Assembly: GCA_029939785.1 (NCBI GenBank)
Contig: JAOZSG010000077.1
Span: forward strand, 1-7,735
DNA: 7,735 bases
From: Fidelibacterota bacterium
GTDB taxonomy: Bacteria; Fidelibacterota; UBA2242; JAFGTP01
Direction of reading: 5' to 3'
The notes beneath the pieces are model-generated. The model was not told the origin of the DNA and did no database searches. It saw nothing but the letters and a program-made list of their open reading frames with translations. Of the stretch, positions 1 through 5,325 are shown in pieces. Both the position numbers and the translations under genes were made by a program. Position 1 is the stretch's first letter, and every line of letters starts with the position of its first letter.

Positions 1-66
1 AAATAGCTCTTCGTTTTCTATTTCAGCATCTTTGAAAAACTGTAATTGCCAGGGTTCAATGCCCAC
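1..66 (-). CDS. Possible 5' end of an unidentified gene downstream of valS (partial)
   Basis: After the valS stop codon one minus-strand frame stays open to the window edge, beginning at a GTG at 66-64 and reading VGIEPWQLQFFKDAEIENEE and onward. The other two minus-strand frames are closed by stops within the 70 bases. The frame extends back into the end of valS as far as a TAA at 111-109, so an overlapping start such as the TTG at 78-76 is also possible. Neither start has a convincing Shine-Dalgarno sequence; a GGAAGAGAG stretch inside valS is about 14 nt before the TTG. The mixed acidic and aromatic composition looks like protein, but about 22 codons are too few to assign a family, and one plus-strand frame is also open here. 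I do not recognise it. If real, it would follow valS closely enough to be in the same transcript. Confidence 0.3.
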   Translation of the reverse strand, partial: MGIEPWQLQFFKDAEIENEELF

Positions 67-70
67 CTGA

Positions 71-2737
71 TTATTCAAATAATGTTTTAAAACTCTCTTC
101 CAGTTTTGTTACCTTTTCTTTGTACGTAGTTTCTTTGCGACGTTCATTTTCAACTATTTCTTTTGGAGCTTTTGTTACAAAACTATGATTTTTTAATTTG
201 CCCTGACATGCCATGAGTCCTCCTTTAAGACCATCTATTTCTTTAGTAAGACGTGCCTTTTCAGCATCCAAATCAATAACACCTTCCAATGGAATGAAAA
301 ACTCTGTGTTTTTTACCACGATAGAAGAAGATGGTTTCGGCTTTTCTATATTTTTATCTATTATGACATTTTCAATTCCTGAAAGATTTTTAATATAACC
401 GAGTATTTCATGATTTTTAATAAGATTAACAACCACTTCATCTTCTTTGCCTTTGATAACAAGATTAATTTTTGCTGATGGAGCTATGTTTAATTCACTT
501 CTAACTGTTCTGATAGATGTAATAATTTCCTGAATTATTGTAAACTGTTCTTCAATTTCCGGATCATTTAGACTAACCAGTACTTCAGGCCACTTGGAAA
601 TGATAATATCAGGATCATCATTATTTTTAATTTTCTGATAAATTTCTTCTGTTATAAATGGAGTTAATGGGTGCAATATTTTCAGGATATTTTTCAGGAC
701 ATGGATCGCAACTTTCAGAGTTGTTGCTTTTTCTTCAGGAGATTTTTTATATAATCTCTCTTTTATTAATTCAATATACCAGTCACAAAAATCACTCCAT
801 ACAAAATCATATATGTCTCTTGCAATTTCATCAAAACGATAGGTTGTATAATGTTTTTCTACCTTTGTAATAGTTGCATTCAATTTACTAAGAATCCATT
901 TGTCAGCAGTTGTCAGATTTGCAAATACCGGATCAAAAGATTGTAAAAATAGAGTGTCATCATCTACATTCATCAGAATAAATCTGGAAGCATTCCAGAT
1001 TTTATTCATGAAATTACGTCCAACTTCCAGTCGTTTTTCAGAAAATAAAATATCCTGTCCCTGTGGAGCAATCAACATCACACCATATCTAAGAGCATCT
1101 GCTCCATATTTTTCGATCAGGTCCAAAGGATCAGGAGAATTCCCTAAAGACTTACTCATTTTCCGACCATCCATATCACGGATAATTCCAGTAAAATAAA
1201 CATTTTTAAACGGGACATCATCCATGAATTCAAGACTTGCCATTATCATTCTTGCTACCCAGAAAAATATAATATCAGGTCCGGTAACCAAATCATTTGT
1301 TGGGAAGAATTTTTTCAAATCTGTTGTATCTTCCGGCCATCCCATAGTAGAAAAAGGCCATAACCACGAACTAAACCACGTGTCCAACACATCAACATCC
1401 TGACGAATATCAGTACTACCACATTCAGGACATTTCACTGGATTTTTCATAGTAGCATCAGTCCAGTTACAATGATCACAATAGAATACCGGAATTCGAT
1501 GTCCCCACCAAAGCTGTCTGGAAATACACCAATCCTGAACATTGTTCAGCCAGTGATTATAAGTCTTGGTCCAGCGTTCTGGATAAAATTTGATTTTCCC
1601 TTTACTGACAGCTTCAAGAGCCGGTTCTGCAAGAGGTTTCATCTTTACAAACCATTGAGATGATAAATAAGGTTCAATCATTACTCCTGCACGCTCACTG
1701 TATCCTACACTATTTGTATATTCTTCAATTTTATCAAGAAAGCCTAATTCTTTCATTTTTTTTACTATTAGTTTTCTGGCAACAAATCTGTCAAGTCCAA
1801 CAAAATCCTCACCCGCATTTTCATTCATAGAACCATCAGGATTCATAATCAAAATTTGTGGAAGGTTATGACGTTCACCCATTTCAAAATCATTTGGGTC
1901 ATGAGCTGGTGTTACTTTTACACAACCTGTTCCAAATTCAGGATCAACAAAATTATCAGCAATTATAGGAATTTCGCGATCGACTATAGGTAAAATTAGT
2001 TTACTTCCGATTAATCCGCTGAATCTGTTATCATTAGGATTTACAGCAACAGCAGTATCTCCGAGCATTGTCTCAGGACGAGTTGTAGCAATGGTAATAA
2101 ATTCATTTCTGCCTTTTACAGGATATTTAAAATACCACAAATGACCTTGTTTTTCTTTATATATCACCTCTTCATTTGAAAGAGCTGTTTGAGACGCCGG
2201 ACACCAGTTGATGATTCTTCTACCACGATAAATCAATCCTTTTTTATAAAGGTGCACAAAAACTTCCCTAACAGCTTTTGATAATCCTTCATCCAGGGTG
2301 AAACGTTCACGATCCCTATCAAATGAACTTCCTAACTCTTCAAGTTGATTGAATATTATTGATTTATGTTTATTCGCCCAGTCCCAAACAGTTTTTACAA
2401 ATTTTTCTCGTCCATAATCAAAACGAGTTTTACCATCTTTTTTCAACATTTTTTCTACAACATTTTGAGTTGCAATACCTGCATGATCTGTTCCTGGTAA
2501 CCAAAGAGTTTGTTTTCCTTGCATTCGGGCATACCGGATTAGAACATCCTGTAAAGTATTATTTAACACGTGTCCCATTGTTAAAATGCCTGTAACATTT
2601 GGTGGCGGAATAGTTATTACAAAAGAATTATTTGATTCATTATCAGATGGTTTAAAATAGCCATTTTCCTGCCAATGTTTATACCACTTTTTTTCTACAT
2701 TTACAGGTTCATATATTTTGTCTAATTGTGTTGTCAC
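71..2737 (-). CDS. valS: Valyl-tRNA synthetase
   Basis: Cytoplasmic class I aminoacyl-tRNA synthetase that activates valine with ATP, charges tRNA-Val and edits mischarged threonine. It is 888 residues, the usual bacterial length, and appears intact. The HIGH-type motif is TMGH at residues 53-56, followed by GTDHAGIATQ (82-91), which is typical of ValRS rather than IleRS or LeuRS. The CP1 editing domain spans roughly 195-345, with TTRPET (218-223) and GTGCVKVTPAHDPND (269-283). CISRQLWWGHRIP (404-416) precedes a probable zinc site formed by C420, C423, C436 and C439. KMSKS is at 526-530. The anticodon-binding region follows (about 610-760), and the last 65 or so residues form the charged coiled-coil arm typical of ValRS. 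Translation starts at GTG (2737-2735), with GAGAGG six bases upstream. It lies 15 nt after the TagF-like gene, so it probably shares a transcript with the glycan cassette, although its own promoter inside that gene cannot be excluded. Confidence 0.98.
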   Translation of the reverse strand: MTTQLDKIYEPVNVEKKWYKHWQENGYFKPSDNESNNSFVITIPPPNVTGILTMGHVLNNTLQDVLIRYARMQGKQTLWLPGTDHAGIATQNVVEKMLKKDGKTRFDYGREKFVKTVWDWANKHKSIIFNQLEELGSSFDRDRERFTLDEGLSKAVREVFVHLYKKGLIYRGRRIINWCPASQTALSNEEVIYKEKQGHLWYFKYPVKGRNEFITIATTRPETMLGDTAVAVNPNDNRFSGLIGSKLILPIVDREIPIIADNFVDPEFGTGCVKVTPAHDPNDFEMGERHNLPQILIMNPDGSMNENAGEDFVGLDRFVARKLIVKKMKELGFLDKIEEYTNSVGYSERAGVMIEPYLSSQWFVKMKPLAEPALEAVSKGKIKFYPERWTKTYNHWLNNVQDWCISRQLWWGHRIPVFYCDHCNWTDATMKNPVKCPECGSTDIRQDVDVLDTWFSSWLWPFSTMGWPEDTTDLKKFFPTNDLVTGPDIIFFWVARMIMASLEFMDDVPFKNVYFTGIIRDMDGRKMSKSLGNSPDPLDLIEKYGADALRYGVMLIAPQGQDILFSEKRLEVGRNFMNKIWNASRFILMNVDDDTLFLQSFDPVFANLTTADKWILSKLNATITKVEKHYTTYRFDEIARDIYDFVWSDFCDWYIELIKERLYKKSPEEKATTLKVAIHVLKNILKILHPLTPFITEEIYQKIKNNDDPDIIISKWPEVLVSLNDPEIEEQFTIIQEIITSIRTVRSELNIAPSAKINLVIKGKEDEVVVNLIKNHEILGYIKNLSGIENVIIDKNIEKPKPSSSIVVKNTEFFIPLEGVIDLDAEKARLTKEIDGLKGGLMACQGKLKNHSFVTKAPKEIVENERRKETTYKEKVTKLEESFKTLFE

Positions 2738-2743
2738 AATGTA

Positions 2744-2749
2744 CCTCTC
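2744..2749 (-). promoter_or_regulatory. Ribosome binding site of valS
   Basis: GAGAGG on the minus strand, six bases before the GTG at 2737-2735. It lies in the 15-nt gap after the TagF-like stop codon and supports the non-ATG start of valS. Confidence 0.7.
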
Positions 2750-2752
2750 ATA

Positions 2753-3826
2753 TTATTTTTTCAATTTTTTATATTCATCTTCAATGAATTTACATGCTTT
2801 ATCCAGACTTGTTCCATCATTATGATAGAAACAATCTTTTAGCATTTTTTTATAAGCTTTAGAATATTTCTGTTCATTTATATTTTCATGAATAAGTTCA
2901 TTAATATCAGATTTCCCATTCCACATATCTACCTGAGTCATAATATTCATATTATCTGGCATTTTATGTAATTTTTGATAACCATTTTCAATTACAATAA
3001 TTGGTTTATTCGTTATTAAATATTCATATAATACAGATGAAGTTTCACTAATCAATATATCAGACACTTTCATATCAAACATTGTGTCATTTGTTGCAAT
3101 GTGTGATGGATTTGAAAAATACAGATGTTTGATACCATTTATTTTTGCCCAAATTTTCATGTATTTAATATGTTTTGCATCATGATAATGTGGACGTATT
3201 ATAAGATTAAAATCTTTGGTAATTTCTCTGGCAAATTTTTTGGCGTAAAGATGAAAGGTTCCATTCCCAAATCGCCAGGTAGGAGCATATAAAACAGTTT
3301 TCCTGCTTCTATCGACTACTCCTAAAGTATTGTAAACTTTATCTACATCAATTTTATCATTTATATAATCGTCAAATCTTATATTACCAATTTTTATCAT
3401 TTTTTCTTCTGGAAATTGAAGATTAGAATCAATTAATCGCTGTACATGTTTATCTCCTGAAAGAAAAATATAATCAAATCTTAATAAATTTTCAGGACCA
3501 GTTAAATTTCCACCATATCTTTTATCTCCTGTACCATGTCCAATAAATATTGTTGTGCAATATTCAGGGTTTACTCTGATTTTTGCATTGGAAAAAAGAA
3601 CTATTATACCTTTAAAACCGGTTAAATCATTGTTGCCATGTAAAATTACTTCAGGTGAATTTAAAAAGGTTTTTTTATGTTGAGGTTGATTAATGTTCTT
3701 TAGAAAAAATTTTGATTGCCATTTTTTTTTCCACTGTTTAGTGATTATTTTTCCACCATATTTATTATATAAAGGTAAAGCATAAGAAAACTGATATGCC
3801 TGTTTTATATAGTAGTATATTTCCAT
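2753..3826 (-). CDS. TagF/TagB-like CDP-glycerol glycerophosphotransferase family protein
   Basis: Predicted 357-residue GT-B-fold transferase of the family that includes TagB and TagF, which move glycerol-phosphate or ribitol-phosphate from a CDP donor onto teichoic acids or other glycans at the inner membrane face. Visible family landmarks are IGHGTGDKR (95-103, the position of the WHG-type motif), VLYAPTWR (178-185), LIIRPHYHD (208-216), SDILISETSSVLYEYL (255-270), KPIIVIE (274-280) and YHNDGTSLDKA (334-344). The usual DYSS near the donor site reads ETSS here. It is shorter than TagF and lacks that protein's long N-terminal part, so a single-addition TagB-like or other polyol-phosphate transferase is as likely as a polymerase. 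There is no signal peptide or clear membrane span. It starts 3 nt after the LicD-like stop and its Shine-Dalgarno lies inside that gene, implying coupled translation. A run of nine A lies at codons 33-35. Donor and acceptor cannot be determined from sequence. Confidence 0.85.
   Translation of the reverse strand: MEIYYYIKQAYQFSYALPLYNKYGGKIITKQWKKKWQSKFFLKNINQPQHKKTFLNSPEVILHGNNDLTGFKGIIVLFSNAKIRVNPEYCTTIFIGHGTGDKRYGGNLTGPENLLRFDYIFLSGDKHVQRLIDSNLQFPEEKMIKIGNIRFDDYINDKIDVDKVYNTLGVVDRSRKTVLYAPTWRFGNGTFHLYAKKFAREITKDFNLIIRPHYHDAKHIKYMKIWAKINGIKHLYFSNPSHIATNDTMFDMKVSDILISETSSVLYEYLITNKPIIVIENGYQKLHKMPDNMNIMTQVDMWNGKSDINELIHENINEQKYSKAYKKMLKDCFYHNDGTSLDKACKFIEDEYKKLKK
3722..3730 (-). repeat. A9 homopolymer in the TagF-like gene
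   Basis: Nine consecutive A on the coding strand form the three lysine codons at residues 33-35. It is the longest mononucleotide run I found in the window. Gain or loss of one base would frameshift the gene after about 35 codons. Runs of eight also occur at the end of the LicC-like gene (4469-4476) and inside valS (1756-1763), so it only slightly exceeds background. Confidence 0.85.
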
Positions 3827-3829
3827 GTT

Positions 3830-4444
3830 CTATTTTTCCTTGTTGTCGTTAGCATTAACAATCGCAAGATCATCTTTTTTGAAATTGTATTCTTTAACAG
3901 GAATTTTCCAATCCCCATATCTGAAAGTCAAATAACCATCAATATCAGCCGGTACCATCATATCCTGATTTTTAAAATTAACCCAACCTAAATTATCATT
4001 AAAAGTAGCAGGGACAGATTTTAATACTGGTTTTTTTATACCAACAGTCCAAAAATATTTATCGTCTTTTTTTAATTTCAAAAAAAGATCCAGTCGGACA
4101 TCTCCTTTTGCAAATAAATATTTTCTATTAGTAACTTTAACAATTCTCACTTGTCCTTCTTTAAATGGATCAACGGATTTTTTGTAATATTTTACAGAAA
4201 CTCTATATCCCATTAATCTAAGTCGAAATAGAATTTTCAGGAGTCTTTTTTCATCGACTTTTCTTAAGGAAATATCCACATCATTGTCCCATGGAAGTAA
4301 ACGGTTTTCCCTGACAATTCCCAGTAATGTTCCACCTTCAAGCCAATAAGGAATTTCTTGCTTATTTAATAATTTTGTAAGTCTTACAAGTAATTTTTCT
4401 GCTGCTTTACCTGTTTTTCCTTCTAATCTTTTCTGTCCTGACAT
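3830..4444 (-). CDS. LicD-family phosphotransferase
   Basis: Predicted 204-residue member of the LicD family, whose characterised members transfer phosphocholine from CDP-choline to sugars of teichoic acid or lipooligosaccharide; the fold is a nucleotidyltransferase relative. The diagnostic block is present: YWLEGGTLLGIVR (33-45) followed by PWDNDVDISL (51-60), with D55 and D57 as the likely metal-binding pair and D53 just before. A further acidic strand, DVRLDLFL (115-122), supplies another likely carboxylate, and YLTFRYGDWKIP (171-182) matches the family's C-terminal YGD element. The protein is somewhat short but appears complete. There is no signal peptide, so it should act in the cytoplasm or at the inner membrane face. 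It begins 13 nt after the LicC-like stop with no good Shine-Dalgarno, so it probably depends on translational coupling. The neighbouring LicC-like gene supports a CDP-head-group donor. LicD relatives also transfer other phospho-groups, so choline itself is not proven. Confidence 0.87.
   Translation of the reverse strand: MSGQKRLEGKTGKAAEKLLVRLTKLLNKQEIPYWLEGGTLLGIVRENRLLPWDNDVDISLRKVDEKRLLKILFRLRLMGYRVSVKYYKKSVDPFKEGQVRIVKVTNRKYLFAKGDVRLDLFLKLKKDDKYFWTVGIKKPVLKSVPATFNDNLGWVNFKNQDMMVPADIDGYLTFRYGDWKIPVKEYNFKKDDLAIVNANDNKEK
3837..3841 (-). promoter_or_regulatory. Ribosome binding site of the TagF-like gene, inside the LicD-like gene
   Basis: AAGGA on the minus strand lies in the final codons of the LicD-like gene, ten bases before the ATG at 3826-3824. 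The LicD-like stop codon (3832-3830) falls inside the spacer, an arrangement typical of coupled translation. Confidence 0.6.
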
Positions 4445-4457
4445 ATTTGTTTTGCTA

Positions 4458-5177
4458 CTACCAATTCATTTTTTTTACTTTGTTATAATCTTCTACAAAA
4501 TCTACTTCTTCCCAGACTAATCCATTCATTGATTCAGTATATATATTCAAATTATTTTGAGCAGTTTGTTCAATTGCTTTTAAATACCATGTTTGTAAAT
4601 TTTGTTTAATTCTGGACATTTGTTCAATATGATGAAATAAAACATTTGTACCTTTGGCAGAAAACTTCATTATACCGATAGACTCTCCATCAGCTTCAGA
4701 ACTTTTCATTAATTTATTAACATGTGTTAATTTTCCTTTTGTAGTTTTTACTTTCATATCATCACCGTCATATTCATCTTTTTGTTGAATCATTAAGACA
4801 TTTTCATTTTTACTCTGTAGCAGTTGTTCCAATATTCCTTTTTCAAAAACATTATCACCATTAATTATTATGATTTCGTTATCATAAATTAAATGCCGTA
4901 CGCTCCATAAAGACATCATATTATTAGAGATATCAAAAAAAGGATTGTATTCAAGTTTAATATTCAGATTTGTTGAAAAATTTTGTATATAATCTTCGAT
5001 CTTGTCAGCTCTGAATCCAGTACAAATTATTACATCTTTTAATCCAACATTTTCAATATTTTTTAATTGCATTCCCAATATCGTAGTATTCCCAATTGGC
5101 AATAAACATTTTGGACTATTTTTAGTTAACTCTTTTAGTCTTGTACTACTACCGGCAGCTGGAATAATAACTTTCAT
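4458..5177 (-). CDS. LicC-like sugar/choline-phosphate nucleotidyltransferase
   Basis: Predicted cytoplasmic nucleotidyltransferase of 239 residues, most like the phosphocholine cytidylyltransferase (LicC) branch, which makes CDP-choline from CTP and phosphocholine. The N-terminal signature PAAGSSTRL (6-14) plus PKCLLP (22-27) binds the nucleotide. NNMMSL (85-90), NGDN (106-109, with D108 as a likely magnesium ligand) and WEEVD (222-226, with E224 and D226 as the likely second metal-binding pair) sit where I recall the equivalents in pneumococcal LicC. Length is close to LicC and shorter than glucose-1-phosphate thymidylyltransferases. I chose the ATG at 5177 over the in-frame ATG at 5183: AAGGA is five bases before the former but overlaps the latter, and the protein then begins MKVIIPAAG as is usual in the family. 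It is the first gene of the LicC-LicD-TagF set. A different CDP-alcohol product, such as CDP-ethanolamine, is possible. Confidence 0.85.
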   Translation of the reverse strand: MKVIIPAAGSSTRLKELTKNSPKCLLPIGNTTILGMQLKNIENVGLKDVIICTGFRADKIEDYIQNFSTNLNIKLEYNPFFDISNNMMSLWSVRHLIYDNEIIIINGDNVFEKGILEQLLQSKNENVLMIQQKDEYDGDDMKVKTTKGKLTHVNKLMKSSEADGESIGIMKFSAKGTNVLFHHIEQMSRIKQNLQTWYLKAIEQTAQNNLNIYTESMNGLVWEEVDFVEDYNKVKKMNW

Positions 5178-5182
5178 AGACA

Positions 5183-5187
5183 TCCTT
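5183..5187 (-). promoter_or_regulatory. Ribosome binding site that decides the LicC-like start
   Basis: Minus-strand AAGGA ends at the A of an upstream in-frame ATG (5183-5181), leaving that codon no spacer. It sits five bases before the second ATG (5177-5175), which is therefore the probable start. Confidence 0.6.
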
Positions 5188-5203
5188 TTTTCAATATTTA
5201 ATA

Positions 5204-5307
5204 TTCAAATCAGTTAAGTGAAAAAAATACTAAAATTTACATAATTTTACAAATGTAATTATGGAATGATAAACATGTAAAATTACATAATAACCAAACT
5301 GATTGAA
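5204..5307. repeat. Imperfect inverted repeat spanning the intergenic region
   Basis: TTCAAATCAGTT at 5204-5215 is the reverse complement of AACTGATTGAA at 5297-5307 apart from one extra base. Nested inside is a perfect 10-bp inverted repeat, TAATTTTACA (5242-5251) and TGTAAAATTA (5276-5285), with a 24-nt loop. On the minus strand the inner stem is followed, after about 11 bases, by seven T (5227-5221), so it could act as a weak terminator for the DUF362 gene. The low GC of the stems makes this doubtful. A regulatory leader or a remnant of a small mobile repeat are alternatives. Confidence 0.4.
5237..5288. promoter_or_regulatory. Cluster of TTACA/TGTAA dyads, candidate operator and promoter region
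   Basis: Two short dyads use the same half-site: TTACA-AA-TGTAA at 5247-5258 and TGTAA-AA-TTACA at 5276-5287, which extends to ATGTAA/TTACAT over 5275-5288. Their centres are 29 bp apart, and a further lone TTACA lies at 5237-5241. The cluster is about 60-110 bases upstream of the LicC-like start, where a promoter for the glycan cassette is expected. On the minus strand TACATTTG (5257-5250) matches the Bacteroidota -7 consensus TAnnTTTG, but I find no matching -33 TTG at the right distance. Composition is so AT-rich that chance is a serious alternative. Confidence 0.3.
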
Positions 5308-5325
5308 TTGTTTTGTATTGTTTGT

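Noticed and set aside
71..73. Intrinsic terminator after valS
   Set aside because: No GC-rich hairpin followed by a T run occurs between the valS stop and the window edge.
900..1199. Plus-strand open frame of 99 codons inside valS
   Set aside because: It lies wholly opposite the KMSKS-containing part of an intact valS, and its translation shows no recognisable domain.
1756..1763. Eight-base homopolymer in valS as a switching tract
   Set aside because: An essential gene would not be expected to phase-vary by frameshift. The run is better seen as background for AT-rich lysine-coding sequence.
5181..5183. Upstream in-frame ATG as the start of the LicC-like gene
   Set aside because: The Shine-Dalgarno sequence overlaps this codon, leaving no spacer. 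The ATG six bases later has good spacing and gives the usual family N-terminus.
5002..5217. Plus-strand open frame of 71 codons covering the LicC-like N-terminus and part of the gap
   Set aside because: It is antisense to the strongly conserved nucleotide-binding signature of the LicC-like gene. The hydrophobic translation is what that antisense produces.
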